64,000 bases of DNA from Archangium sp. (lineage in GTDB: Bacteria > Myxococcota > Myxococcia > Myxococcales > Myxococcaceae), in the NCBI GenBank assembly GCA_030695565.1, contig JAUYRZ010000079.1:1-64000 (forward strand), written 5' to 3'. How positions within the stretch are numbered: the first letter of the stretch is position 1; each line of letters begins with the position of its first letter. Shown here piece after piece: positions 26,112 to 35,179 of this stretch. The position numbers were made by a program, and so were the translations under genes. The notes under the pieces are model-generated. The model was not told the DNA's origin. It saw nothing but the letters and a program-made list of their open reading frames with translations, and made no database searches.

Positions 26112-29100
26112 TGAGCGCCCGACAAGTCGTCTTCACGTTGCTGGCGCTCGCTGCCCTGCTCTCTGCGTGCGGCCGCACCTTGTTCTACCCGCGCTCCGAG
26201 AAGTGCGTGTTCGACGCCGACTGCGAAGCCGGCCTGCGCTGCGTGAACCAGGAGTGCACCACCTTCGAGATTCCCGACGGTGGGTTGCGCAAGAAGCGGT
26301 TCGGTCAGCCGTGCGATGCGGGCGTGGAGTGCAACTCGAACTTCTGCGTACCGGGCCCTGCCGGCGCGTTCTGCACCGAGCCGTGTGGTGCGGGTGACGC
26401 AGGCGTGTGCCCCGATTCGTATGACTGCAAACGCACCGAAGTGCGGAGCGCTCCGGATGCGGGCGCCGTGCTGGCCAATCTCTGCGCGGTGCCACAGCCT
26501 CTGCTTTGCCAGGCCTGCACCGGAGATCTCGATTGCGGCGCGACGGGCGCCGACAAGTGCGTGACCACCGATGGTGGAACGTTCTGCGGCCGCGACTGCA
26601 CCTTCGACGGCTGCCCTTCGCTCTATGCCTGTCAGGCGTTCCCCGACGGCTCGAAGCAATGTGTGCCCGAAGGCCGCACCTGCGATTGTGTGCCCGAGAC
26701 GGTGGGCCTGCAGAAGTCGTGTCGGGGTCAGTCGAACGAGTTCGGCCGCTGCCTGGGCAATCAGATCTGCCAGCTCGATGGTGGCTTCACGCCCTGCATC
26801 GCGCCGCTCGCCCTGCAGGAGACCTGCAACGGCGCTGACGATGACTGCAACGGCTCCATCGACGACTTCACTGCGCCCGAGTGCACCCGCACCGTGGGCA
26901 TGGTGACCTGCCGCGGGCCGCAGGTGTGTTTCGCGTCTGCAGGCCTGGTGTGCACCGCGCGCACGCCTGCCAACGAAGCGTGCAACTACGAAGACGACGA
27001 CTGCGACGGGCAGATCGACGAAGACTTCCGCCTGACGCGCGGCCTCTATTCGACGCCCGCGCATTGCGGCGCCTGCAACAACGACTGCTCGAAGATCATC
27101 GCGCACGCGGTGACCACCAGCTGCGACCTGTCGAACGACTCGCCCACCTGCCGCGTCACGGCCTGTGCGCCCGGGTTCTTCCCCTTCGAAGACAACACCA
27201 TGTGTCTGCAGCTGCCGGACACCTTGTGTTCGCCCTGTCAGCTCGACTCCGACTGCGTGGGGCCAGGCAGCCGCTGCCTCACCGTCGATGGCGCGAAGGT
27301 GTGCGGGCGCGATTGTGGCCCCGGCAGCGCGTACCCTCCGGGGTGCCCGGGTGGCTACACCTGCACGGCCAGCCCCGGTGGCGGCTCTCAGTGCGTGCCT
27401 TCGACGGGCACCTGCAGCTGCACCACCTCGACGATCAACTCGACGCGCGTCTGCTCGATCGTCAACGGCGGCAGCACCTGCTCTGGCTTCTCGACCTGCG
27501 CTGCGGGGGCGGGCGGAGCACGTTGGAGCACCTGCGACGTGAGCACCTTCAACCCGGAGATCTGCGACGCGCGCGACAACAACTGCGACCTGCGCGTGGA
27601 CGAAGGGTTCTTGAACCAGGCCACCGGCCGCTACGAAGCCGCGCAGCACTGCGGCTTCTGCAACAACGACTGCACCAAGACGTTCTCGCCCACCATCCAG
27701 CACACCACCGGCGTGTGCGACCTCGCGCCCATGATGCCTCGGTGCACGATGGGGCCGTGTCTGACTGAGACCGTCGGCGGCACCACCTTCGAGTGGGTCA
27801 ACGTGAACGCGCTGCCCGCCGATGGGTGCGAGTGCCGCCGGGTGCAGGGCAACCTCACCATCGACTTGCCCGACCGCGCTCCGGCCACGGGTGCAGGCGC
27901 GTCGTGGGTCGACGAGAACTGCGACGGCATCGATGGTGTGCTGGGCGACGCGATCTTCGTCTCGGCGAGCGCGAGCCCGGGCGGCAACGGCACCAGGACC
28001 TCGCCGCTGCAGACCATCACCGCGGGCGTGGCGGCGCAGCAGGCTCAGAACCGCCGCTACGTGCTGGTGGCCCAGGGCCTGTACCGGGAGAACGTGCGCT
28101 TGTTCGACGGCGCGCAGGTGTTCGGCGGCTACAGCCAGGACTTCTTGAAGCGCGATCCCCGGCTGTACATCACGACGTGGGTGGGCGTGGCGCCGACCGC
28201 GACGGCGATCGCTCCGGTGCACGGTGAGTCGTTGGGTGCGGCGGGCGCGGTTCGCGAGACGGTGGTGGCGGGCTTCGTCATCAACGGCTGGGACGCGACG
28301 GTGATGGCCGCGGCGAGCGCGAATGGCGAGGCGTCGATCGGCGTATTCCTGCGCGACGTGGGGCCTCGGTTCGTCTTGCAGAGCAACGACGTGATCGCCG
28401 GTCGCGGTGGTGCAGGTGGCCGCGGCGCCACGGGCACGCAGGGCTTCGGGCGGCAGGCCGGCACCACGCTCAACGGCCAGCGCGGCACCAACAGCAACTT
28501 CTTCGCGAACGGCATGTGCGCGGCGGTGAACCACCGGAACGGCGGTGTGGCGGGCACCAACGGGACCTGCACGGGCGCCAACGGAACGCCGGGCGGCAAC
28601 GTGGTGTGTCCCGTGTACACGTTCGCAGGCAACCAGGGCGCGCAGCAGATGTACCAGTCTCCGATGCCCACGAGCCGCGATGGCGCGGGTGGTTTCGATT
28701 GGAGCTTCGACAACCTCTCTTCACCGGGTTGCAACCACGTCACCGAGTCGGGTTTCCCCACCAGCATCCAGCAGCACGATGGCGCTGACGGGAAGCAGGG
28801 GGGTGATGGTTCGGGTGGTGTTGGTGGGCCAGGGGCTGCGACGCGGGCTCGTTTCGGCAGCATCGGCAGTGGCCGCTGGGTGGCTGCGACGATCGCGGCG
28901 GCCGCGGGTCAGGCGGGGCTCACTGCACAAGGTGGCGGTGGTGGTGGTGCAGGTGGTGGCGTGGCGCGCTTCACGCCGGGCGGTTGCCAGGGCTGGGAGA
29001 TCGGCGCGACCGGCGGCGGTGCAGGCGCCGGTGGGTGTGGTGGCACCGGCGGCAGCGCGGGTGGTGCAGGCGGCGCGTCGTTGGCGATCCTGATCACCTC

Positions 29101-29569
29101 GACGACGGCGAGCACGGTGTTGCCGAGCATCTTGAACAACCGCATTCAGCGCGGGGCGGGTGGCACCGGTGGTGATGGTGGTTTCGGCGGCGCGGGCGGG
29201 CTCGGCGGCGCGGGTGGTTTTGGCGGTACCGCGGCGCGCTGGAGCAGCTCGGTCGGCGGCAAGGGCGGAGAAGGCGGCAACGGCGGGCCGGGTGGTGGTG
29301 GTGGTGGTGGCTCGGGTGGGCCGTCGTTCGGGGTGATGACCTTCAACGTGGGGCTGGGCGGGTTCTCGCCGACCAATACGTTCCTCACGCCGACGTTCGT
29401 GGATACCGCGGGGTCGGGTGGGGCGGGTGGCAGCTCTCCGGGTTCGTCGACGAGCACGGGCACGCCGGGGGCGCGAGGTGCATCGGCGAACAGCACCGCG
29501 CTGGAGAGTTGTTCGTCACCGTGCGTGGGTGGCACGTGCGACAGCAACAACGTCTGCATTCCCAACTGA
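26111..29569 (+). CDS. Giant Cys-rich lipoprotein (paralogue B)
   Basis: 1152 residues, lipobox LSAC (Cys20). Same plan as the upstream gene: Cys modules with [10 protein letters not shown] (239), [10 protein letters not shown] (291) and CDARDNNCD (485), then a beta-helix (about 611-694; [41 protein letters not shown]). A Gly-rich tail follows (about 761-1131), and then an extra C-terminal Cys module ([13 protein letters not shown]) that paralogue A lacks. Divergence is large outside the motifs, so the duplication is old. I start at the ATG at 26111, which overlaps the upstream stop and opens a lipoprotein signal; the frame remains open further upstream, but only as a shadow of paralogue A. 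Confidence 0.8.
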   Translation: MSARQVVFTLLALAALLSACGRTLFYPRSEKCVFDADCEAGLRCVNQECTTFEIPDGGLRKKRFGQPCDAGVECNSNFCVPGPAGAFCTEPCGAGDAGVCPDSYDCKRTEVRSAPDAGAVLANLCAVPQPLLCQACTGDLDCGATGADKCVTTDGGTFCGRDCTFDGCPSLYACQAFPDGSKQCVPEGRTCDCVPETVGLQKSCRGQSNEFGRCLGNQICQLDGGFTPCIAPLALQETCNGADDDCNGSIDDFTAPECTRTVGMVTCRGPQVCFASAGLVCTARTPANEACNYEDDDCDGQIDEDFRLTRGLYSTPAHCGACNNDCSKIIAHAVTTSCDLSNDSPTCRVTACAPGFFPFEDNTMCLQLPDTLCSPCQLDSDCVGPGSRCLTVDGAKVCGRDCGPGSAYPPGCPGGYTCTASPGGGSQCVPSTGTCSCTTSTINSTRVCSIVNGGSTCSGFSTCAAGAGGARWSTCDVSTFNPEICDARDNNCDLRVDEGFLNQATGRYEAAQHCGFCNNDCTKTFSPTIQHTTGVCDLAPMMPRCTMGPCLTETVGGTTFEWVNVNALPADGCECRRVQGNLTIDLPDRAPATGAGASWVDENCDGIDGVLGDAIFVSASASPGGNGTRTSPLQTITAGVAAQQAQNRRYVLVAQGLYRENVRLFDGAQVFGGYSQDFLKRDPRLYITTWVGVAPTATAIAPVHGESLGAAGAVRETVVAGFVINGWDATVMAAASANGEASIGVFLRDVGPRFVLQSNDVIAGRGGAGGRGATGTQGFGRQAGTTLNGQRGTNSNFFANGMCAAVNHRNGGVAGTNGTCTGANGTPGGNVVCPVYTFAGNQGAQQMYQSPMPTSRDGAGGFDWSFDNLSSPGCNHVTESGFPTSIQQHDGADGKQGGDGSGGVGGPGAATRARFGSIGSGRWVAATIAAAAGQAGLTAQGGGGGGAGGGVARFTPGGCQGWEIGATGGGAGAGGCGGTGGSAGGAGGASLAILITSTTASTVLPSILNNRIQRGAGGTGGDGGFGGAGGLGGAGGFGGTAARWSSSVGGKGGEGGNGGPGGGGGGGSGGPSFGVMTFNVGLGGFSPTNTFLTPTFVDTAGSGGAGGSSPGSSTSTGTPGARGASANSTALESCSSPCVGGTCDSNNVCIPN

Positions 29570-29643
29570 CGTCGCACCCGCAGAATTTCGATTCAGCGAC
29601 GGCGCTCGAAGGTAGGCTGCGGCTTCCCCGTGCCTGAGGTCGA

Positions 29644-30756
29644 ATGAGAAACCGGCTGCTTGCTCTGTTCGTGTCGTCGTCGTTGTTGGCTGCCTGTTCT
29701 CCGTCGGCGGGGCCGCAGGGTGAGCCCGGACCACAGGGCCCCGCTGGCGTGACCGGACCTGCGGGGGCGACCGGCGCCGCCGGAGAGACCGGCGCTGCAG
29801 GGCCGGCCGGCGCCTCGGGCCTCAGCTGGCGCGGCACGTGGGACACGAACACCGCCTACGTCGCGCTCGACGGCGTCGCGTTCAACCGGTCGAGCTACAT
29901 CGCGGTCATCGCCTCGACGGGTGAAGCACCGGGCACCGGCTCGGCGTGGATGCTGCTTGCAGGAGCGGGCGACGTCGGCCCTGCAGGCGCGATCGGGCCG
30001 GCCGGCCCGCAAGGCGTTGCCGGGCCGCAGGGTGATGCAGGGGTGCAGGGCCCGACGGGTCCGCAAGGGTCGACCGGTCCCGCGGGTCCGATCGGGCCCA
30101 TCGGTCCGACGGGTTCGCCGGGCGTGCAGGGTCCCATCGGTCCGCAGGGTCCCATCGGTCCGAGTGGCATGACCGGCCCCACGGGGTTGACCGGCGCGAC
30201 GGGTCCTCAAGGGGCGATCGGGCCGGTCGGTCCGACGGGTGCGACCGGCGCGACGGGCGCGCAGGGGCCCATCGGTCCGACGGGAGCCACGGGTGCGACG
30301 GGAGCCACGGGCGCAACCGGCGCCGTCGGTCCTGCGGGGGGCGCGAACGTCTACGACGCAGCCAACGTGCTGCTGGGCCGCGCGATCGCCGCCGATGACG
30401 AGAGCGTCACCGTCTTCACCAGCACAGGCCACCTCGTGACGCTGCGCTGGGACGGCACCTTCGAGAACTCGCCCATCCTCTTTTCCGGCGCGGGTTGTAC
30501 CGGCGGCGTGTTCCTCAACTCGCGCGCCGGCGTGGCGCGGCGCACGTTCGTCAGGCGCGTGGTGTTCTCGAAGTTCTCGGGGCTCATCTACGTGCCGACG
30601 GCGACCGCCTCGACGGCGACCACCGGCGCCTCGGCGGACAACGACGGCACCTGCCGGGCCACGACGAGCGCCGCGCAGGCCTGGGCGCTCAGCCCCATCG
30701 CGCGCAGCACCATCAATCTTCCCGCCACCATCGCTGGCCCTCTGACGCTCCAGTGA
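29644..30756 (+). CDS. Collagen-like lipoprotein with an inserted carbohydrate-binding-like module
   Basis: 370 residues, lipobox LAAC (Cys18). Gly-X-Y repeats run from 23 to 59 and again from 112 to about 232, rich in GPQ, GPT, GAT and GPI triplets. Between them, residues 60-108 have Trp and Tyr spaced as in CBM5/12-type modules ([36 protein letters not shown]). A C-terminal globular domain (236-370) has two cysteines. The triplets predict a trimeric triple-helical stalk on the outer membrane. It is the first gene of a same-strand run that includes a tail-collar protein 930 nt downstream. Confidence 0.85.
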   Translation: MRNRLLALFVSSSLLAACSPSAGPQGEPGPQGPAGVTGPAGATGAAGETGAAGPAGASGLSWRGTWDTNTAYVALDGVAFNRSSYIAVIASTGEAPGTGSAWMLLAGAGDVGPAGAIGPAGPQGVAGPQGDAGVQGPTGPQGSTGPAGPIGPIGPTGSPGVQGPIGPQGPIGPSGMTGPTGLTGATGPQGAIGPVGPTGATGATGAQGPIGPTGATGATGATGATGAVGPAGGANVYDAANVLLGRAIAADDESVTVFTSTGHLVTLRWDGTFENSPILFSGAGCTGGVFLNSRAGVARRTFVRRVVFSKFSGLIYVPTATASTATTGASADNDGTCRATTSAAQAWALSPIARSTINLPATIAGPLTLQ

Positions 30757-30758
30757 AG

Positions 30759-31673
30759 ATGCCCCCTCACTTCAGTCGCCGCGCGTTGTTGGCCGGCAGC
30801 ACGGGCCTCGCCGCCGCGCCGTTGCTCGCCTGGGTGGCCCGCGAGCGTCTGCCGCTGCTCACGCACTCTCGAGGCGTGCCGGGCGCGTTCTTGAACTCCC
30901 TCATCGAGCGGCTCGAGGCGCGCTTCGCCGAAGCGGGCCGTCCGGTTCGGGTGGAGCCCCGGGTCGCCACGCAGCACCGGGATCTCGTTCGGCTCGCGCA
31001 GGGCTGCACGGGCGACGCGTTGCTCTTCGCGGGCGCGGGTTGGGCGCAGGCGTGGCGCCAGGCGTTGCCTTCGGCTGCGCGCCCCGTGCAGATGTCGCTG
31101 GGCGCGGAGCTCGACCCCACGCACGTCAGCGCTTCGACGTGGCAGGCGCTCGAGCTCGGCGGCCAGTGGAGCGCCCGTACGCTCGGCCCGCGCGCCGGCG
31201 TGCTCGTCGCGGTCGACCAGGCGGCCAGCGATCTCCCGCTCGCCTTCGAGCATGGCCTGGAGCGCGCAGGTGGCCGGGTCGTGCGTCGGGTCGTCGCGTT
31301 GCCCGGTCGCGCGGCCGATGCCTGGGCAGCGCTCGCTGGCGGGCACCTCGACGTGGTGGCCGTGCTCGCTTCGGGGGAGCAGGCCGCAGCGCTCTGGTCT
31401 CACGCACCCCAAGGCCTCGCCACGCTCACCCACGCCTGGTCCGGCGGAGAAGGCCGCAGCCACGTGGTGCACGAAGCGGGATCGGCGCTCGACACGCTCG
31501 CCACCCGCGTCGTCGCCCAGCTGCAGGGCCGTTCGTTGCCCCCGAGCCTGCTGCACCTCACCACCCCCACCGGTCTGGTCACCTCATTGGGCCCCGCCGA
31601 CAGCGCGACGCTGGCGAACCAGGCGCACCTCTCGCTCCGCAACCGGAGCGCTTTCCCCTTCACCGGCTGCTGA
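30759..31673 (+). CDS. Periplasmic-binding-protein-like protein with Tat-like signal
   Basis: 304 residues, starting 2 nt after the collagen-like gene's stop. The N-terminus SRRALLAGSTGLAAAPLLAW has twin arginines and a hydrophobic core, as in Tat signals. The body alternates Rossmann-like beta-alpha units (PRAGVLVAVDQAASDLPLAF, GRVVRRVVALPG, LDVVAVLASGEQA), suggesting a type I periplasmic binding fold as in branched-chain amino-acid receptors. No transporter genes are adjacent, so it may be a stand-alone sensor or carrier. The family assignment is tentative. Confidence 0.6.
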   Translation: MPPHFSRRALLAGSTGLAAAPLLAWVARERLPLLTHSRGVPGAFLNSLIERLEARFAEAGRPVRVEPRVATQHRDLVRLAQGCTGDALLFAGAGWAQAWRQALPSAARPVQMSLGAELDPTHVSASTWQALELGGQWSARTLGPRAGVLVAVDQAASDLPLAFEHGLERAGGRVVRRVVALPGRAADAWAALAGGHLDVVAVLASGEQAAALWSHAPQGLATLTHAWSGGEGRSHVVHEAGSALDTLATRVVAQLQGRSLPPSLLHLTTPTGLVTSLGPADSATLANQAHLSLRNRSAFPFTGC

Positions 31674-31688
31674 AGCCCCGGAGCACAC

Positions 31689-32216
31689 ATGGACCCGTTC
31701 ATTGGCGAAATCAGGATGTTGGGCTTCAACTTTCCGCCGCGCGGCTGGGCGACGTGTGATGGGCAGTTGTTGTCCATCGCGCAGAACTCGGCGCTCTTCT
31801 CGCTGCTGGGCACCTTCTACGGAGGCAACGGGCAGACCACCTTCGCGCTGCCTGATCTCCGCGGCCGTTTCCCAAATCATCAGGGCGCAGGGCCTGGCCT
31901 CCCCACGCGGACCCTGGGCGAGGTGGGGGGCGCGGCGAGCATGACCATCACCACCCCGCAGATGCCGGCGCACGTGCACCCGGTCACCCCGCTGGCCTCG
32001 AGCGGTCTGGCCACGCAGAGCGCACCGGGTGGAGCGGTGCTCGCGGCCGGGCTGGGCTCGAAGGAAGCGCGTTACGCGAACGAAGCGGGTGACGTCGCGA
32101 TGACGTCGTTCAACTCGGGTCTCGCGGGCGGGGGCCAGCCGGTCTCGATCGTGAACCCGTTCCTCACCATCAGCTTCTGCATCGCGCTCGAAGGCATCTA
32201 CCCATCACGCAACTGA
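31689..32216 (+). CDS. Phage tail-collar domain protein (microcystin-dependent protein/MdpB type)
   Basis: 175 residues. IGEIRMLGFNFPPRGWATCDG, then LPISQ-like LLSIAQNSALFSLLG, FYGGNGQTTFALPDLRGR and the ending NPFLTISFCIALEGIYPSRN are the standard landmarks of the tail-collar family found in many bacterial chromosomes without a prophage. No other phage gene is nearby. These proteins are thought to be secreted or surface structures derived from tail fibres. The stop TGA overlaps the probable CTG start of the acetyltransferase gene. Confidence 0.9.
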   Translation: MDPFIGEIRMLGFNFPPRGWATCDGQLLSIAQNSALFSLLGTFYGGNGQTTFALPDLRGRFPNHQGAGPGLPTRTLGEVGGAASMTITTPQMPAHVHPVTPLASSGLATQSAPGGAVLAAGLGSKEARYANEAGDVAMTSFNSGLAGGGQPVSIVNPFLTISFCIALEGIYPSRN

Positions 32217-32680
32217 CGCTCCGGCGCGCGGTCGAGGCTGATCGCGCGTTTCTCACCGGGTTGTTCTTCGAGCGGAAGCGCGTCGAATTCGCGGGCGCGG
32301 GTTGGCCGGAGCCGGTGCTCACGGCGTTTCTCGAAGGTCAGGCCGCGATGCGCGAGCGAGCTCAGCAGGGCCTGGAGTCGTGGATCGCGCTCGAAGGTGC
32401 CGTACCTCTCGGGCACCTGGTGGTCGGCAGCGCTCCCGGGGTGCTCGAGCTCGTCGAGTTGGTGGTCTCAGCCACCGCGCGAGGGCGGGGCGTGGGCTCG
32501 GCGATGTTGAAGACGCTCCTGGCGCGGGCCGACTTCGAAGGCTGCGCCGTGCGGCTTCACGTCGAGCACGGCAACCCCGTGGTGCGGCTCTATCGGAGGC
32601 ACGGCTTCGTCGACGATGGCCCCGCGGAAGCGCTGGGGCAGCGCCTGGTGCGCGCCGCTCAGGTGAAGACGGCTTCGTAG
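32213..32680 (+). CDS. GNAT-family acetyltransferase with probable CTG start
   Basis: 155 residues if started at CTG 32213. The acetyl-CoA loop is ATARGRGVGSAML, and the C-terminal HVEHGNPVVRLYRRHGFVDDG is a classic GNAT ending. A TTG at 32261 is the first conventional start, but it would remove TLRRAVEADRAFLTGLF, which reads as the normal first strand and helix of the fold. The CTG at 32213 overlaps the upstream TGA as CTGA, exactly like the ATGA couplings elsewhere in the window. Substrate unknown; the tail-collar protein or another product of the cluster is a possible target. Confidence 0.75.
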   Translation: MTLRRAVEADRAFLTGLFFERKRVEFAGAGWPEPVLTAFLEGQAAMRERAQQGLESWIALEGAVPLGHLVVGSAPGVLELVELVVSATARGRGVGSAMLKTLLARADFEGCAVRLHVEHGNPVVRLYRRHGFVDDGPAEALGQRLVRAAQVKTAS

Positions 32681-32940
32681 GTTCGGCCAGTCGAATCTTC
32701 GCTGATGGGTACCAGAAAGAGCAGCAGCTCACCCAGCGCCGGGTGGTTCAGCGCATGGAGCCGCTGTGGAAGGGCCGGTAGACGAGGCCCGACGAAGTGC
32801 AGTGAGAAGCCCGTGCGTGCGCCCGCGCGTGGGCGACCGGGGTGTGCTGCCCCCAGCACCAGACCGACGCCTTCTTCGGCGGTGAAGGTCTGCCCGAGGA
32901 AAGGCGAGAAGTCGGCCAACGTGCAGGTCGCGAGGTCCAT
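32659..32940 (-). CDS. DUF6916-like small protein
   Basis: 93 residues. LADFSPFLGQTFTAEEG, GFSLHFVGPRLPALPQRLHALNHPALGELLLFLVPI with the terminal YEAVF agrees with my memory of DUF6916, a family often beside tail-collar genes. It overlaps the GNAT gene by 22 nt tail to tail. No signal peptide. Function unknown; the constant neighbourhood suggests a role in making or anchoring the tail-collar protein. Confidence 0.65.
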   Translation of the reverse strand: MDLATCTLADFSPFLGQTFTAEEGVGLVLGAAHPGRPRAGARTGFSLHFVGPRLPALPQRLHALNHPALGELLLFLVPISEDSTGRTYEAVFT

Positions 32941-32969
32941 GCGAGCGCAAGGTACCGTACGCTCCTCGC

Positions 32970-33449
32970 GTGTCGAGCCTCGACGTGGCGCAGCGCATCA
33001 CCCGGTTCCTCGTGGAGTTCGGTATTCCGTGCAGCGCGGGCGTGGCGCGCGGGAGCACCTTCCTGCCCGGTGTGTGGATCGAGGCAGGCGGCGTGCGGTG
33101 GGATCCCCAGGTGCTCGCGTGGCCGGGGGATCTGCTCCATGAAGCCGGTCACCTCGCGACGTTGCCCCCCTCGATGCGAAAGGCGCAGTCGGGCACGCTG
33201 GTGGTCACCCCCGCCGACGAGATGGCAGCGATTGCCTGGTCGTGGGCGGCGCGCGCGAGACTGGGCCTCGAGCCGGGCCTTCTGTTTCACAGCGGCGGCT
33301 ACAAAGGCGGCTCGGAATCGTTGCTCGCTTCGTTCGCGACGCGCCAACCGGTCGGCGTGCCGCTCCTCGCCTGGTACGGCATGACCACCGTCGAGCAGTT
33401 TCCGGTGATGACGACGTGGCTGCGCCCACACGAAGCGCCGACGGAGTGA
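32970..33449 (+). CDS. Small protein with HEAGH motif, putative metallohydrolase
   Basis: 159 residues from a GTG start. The segment WPGDLLHEAGHLATLPP places H57-E58-x2-H61 in a helix, the zincin type of zinc site, preceded by a hydrophobic strand. A second helix (TPADEMAAIAWSWAA, about 80-95) carries Asp/Glu that could supply the third ligand. No signal peptide. I do not know a named family; bacterial homologues of this size are usually annotated as hypothetical. It is divergent from the DUF6916 gene with about 30 bp between starts. Confidence 0.6.
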   Translation: MSSLDVAQRITRFLVEFGIPCSAGVARGSTFLPGVWIEAGGVRWDPQVLAWPGDLLHEAGHLATLPPSMRKAQSGTLVVTPADEMAAIAWSWAARARLGLEPGLLFHSGGYKGGSESLLASFATRQPVGVPLLAWYGMTTVEQFPVMTTWLRPHEAPTE

Positions 33450-33465
33450 CGGAGTCGAGGTGCCT

Positions 33466-34500
33466 TCAGTTGATCTCGACCGGCGCACAGGTCGACACGC
33501 CCGCGCCGACGATCGTTCTGCTGGTGTCACCGACCGCGGCAGTCACCGCGCCCGTCGAACCATTCACGCGCCACACCTTCGTCGAGCTGTCCGTCGAGCG
33601 CTCGAGGAACACGAAAAAATCCCCGCCCCAGAACGCGAACGCCCACGCGCGCGGAACGCCGGCCAGTGCCTGCGCCTCGAACACCGACTCGATGGCGCCA
33701 TTCACCTTCGACAACCGCGCGACCTTCGGCGGCGTGACGTTCGGCAAGAACGCCCACAACTTCGCATCACCGGTGCCGGTGAGCTCAGGCGCGCCATTCA
33801 ACGTACCGGTGACGGACACCCTGTACGGAGGCGCCGTCATCAGCGTGCCGAACTTCGTGGTGCTCAGCGACGAGGCCAGATCGCTGCCCGAGATGAACAG
33901 CGTCTCTTCCTTCGAGCCAGGCTCGTTCGCCACGAAGCCCATGCCGAACTTCGCCACGTTCTGCTGCGGCATGAAGCCCGTCTTCACGCAGGTCAGCGGA
34001 ATCGCCTTCACGTCGACGGTGAACAGCTCACCGCTGTCGTAGACGATCCACGCGGTCGCGTTGCGATCGACGGCCATGGAGAACGGTTCCGCGCCCGGCT
34101 CGGACGCGCAGGAGATCTGCCCGAGATCGATGAACGGCCCATTGGGCTGACCGATGAGCCGCGGGTTGAACGACGAGAGGGTGCGATCCTGATCGACCAC
34201 GTAGATGAGCTTCGCTTCCGCGGAGCAATCATCGACGCCGCCATCCGCAGTGATGGTGAAGCCGCCGCCGCCACCCGCACCGCTCATGTCGATGCAGGCG
34301 CCCTGGGCGCAGACTTGTGGGTTCACGCACTGCGCGCAGCTGACGCCTTGCAGCCCGCACGCGTCGGTCTCATTGCCCACCAGACAGATGCCTTCAGCAG
34401 TGCGGCAACCGGTACAGGCGCGCTCGCTGACCCGCGTGGTGCTGGGCGCGCACGAGAGGATCAGCGCGGCGAGAACGGCGAAGTGAGACCGGTAAGGCAC
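33466..34500 (-). CDS. Lipoprotein with Cys-rich head and propeller-like body
   Basis: 344 residues from GTG, lipobox LILSC (Cys17). Residues 25-70 are Cys-rich (ACTGCRTAEGICLVGNE and CAQCVNPQVCAQGAC). A short Gly linker follows and then about 260 residues of repeated beta-strand units containing variants such as LIYVVDQDRTLSSFNP and AWIVYDSGELFTVDV, which suggest a beta-propeller. It is probably an outer-membrane lipoprotein. No enzymatic motif seen. The next gene upstream on the same strand is another lipoprotein 17 nt away. Confidence 0.68.
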   Translation of the reverse strand: MPYRSHFAVLAALILSCAPSTTRVSERACTGCRTAEGICLVGNETDACGLQGVSCAQCVNPQVCAQGACIDMSGAGGGGGFTITADGGVDDCSAEAKLIYVVDQDRTLSSFNPRLIGQPNGPFIDLGQISCASEPGAEPFSMAVDRNATAWIVYDSGELFTVDVKAIPLTCVKTGFMPQQNVAKFGMGFVANEPGSKEETLFISGSDLASSLSTTKFGTLMTAPPYRVSVTGTLNGAPELTGTGDAKLWAFLPNVTPPKVARLSKVNGAIESVFEAQALAGVPRAWAFAFWGGDFFVFLERSTDSSTKVWRVNGSTGAVTAAVGDTSRTIVGAGVSTCAPVEIN

Positions 34501-34517
34501 GCAGCAGACCTAACGCG

Positions 34518-35111
34518 TCAGCCTCGGGGACGGAAGCCCTCGACCCGGTCCCAGCGCTCAACCATCAGGAAGTAGGGCTGAACGCCGGTGCGCTCGAGCT
34601 CCATCAGACGGCGACGGGCGTGGGCCCGCAGGATCGAGTCGGAGCTGACCTCGAGCAACACCTCGACGAAGGCGCGCTGCATCAGCGGCTTCTTGAACAG
34701 CGAGTGCACCGTCATCGAGACGTCGCCGTACTCACAGACCGCGCTGCGGGTTCGCGCATCACGAGGCCAGGAGACCCAACCTGCCTTGTGGAGCTGCTCA
34801 CACCGAATGCGCAGCAACTCGAGCGCGGGGCCCTGACCATAGATGCGCGCGCGCAGCAGCTGCTCGACGCGGCGCTCGTAGACCACGCGTTCGTTGCTCG
34901 ACTTGAAGGCCGCCTGGCCGGAAGTAACCACGCCGTCATCGTCGATCGCGCTGACCTGGTGGAGCTCACCGAGCGCTTCGGCGACCGCCACGTTGGCGAT
35001 CTCGGCGTCGGTCATTACGTCGTAGGGGGTCGCCGCGAGCGCCTGCTCCCGGTCGATGTGGGCGCACCCAAGTGCGGTGATGGACAGGAGCATTTTGAGC
35101 AGGTTCCGCAT
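34518..35111 (-). CDS. Lipoprotein, unknown function
   Basis: 197 residues from the ATG at 35111, which opens the lipobox signal MRNLLKMLLSITALGC. Residues about 30-190 appear helical with charged segments. A region LRAHARRRLMELERTGVQP near the C-terminus is strongly basic. No domain recognised. It probably forms a two-gene unit with the propeller lipoprotein downstream and is divergent from the PHP gene with 68 bp between starts. Confidence 0.62.
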   Translation of the reverse strand: MRNLLKMLLSITALGCAHIDREQALAATPYDVMTDAEIANVAVAEALGELHQVSAIDDDGVVTSGQAAFKSSNERVVYERRVEQLLRARIYGQGPALELLRIRCEQLHKAGWVSWPRDARTRSAVCEYGDVSMTVHSLFKKPLMQRAFVEVLLEVSSDSILRAHARRRLMELERTGVQPYFLMVERWDRVEGFRPRG

Positions 35112-35179
35112 GGCAGGAGAGAGACCCAGCGGGTGCTTCTCGTGTGCAAAGAAAGCCCGCACCGCTCAGACTCAGGCGC

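Noticed and set aside
29700-30350. Tandem repeats in the collagen-like gene considered as a CRISPR or satellite array
   Set aside because: The periodicity is 9 nt and follows Gly-X-Y codons in one open frame.
31689-32216. Possible prophage because of the tail-collar protein
   Set aside because: No integrase, capsid, terminase, portal or lysis gene is nearby, and the protein belongs to a group common in chromosomes.
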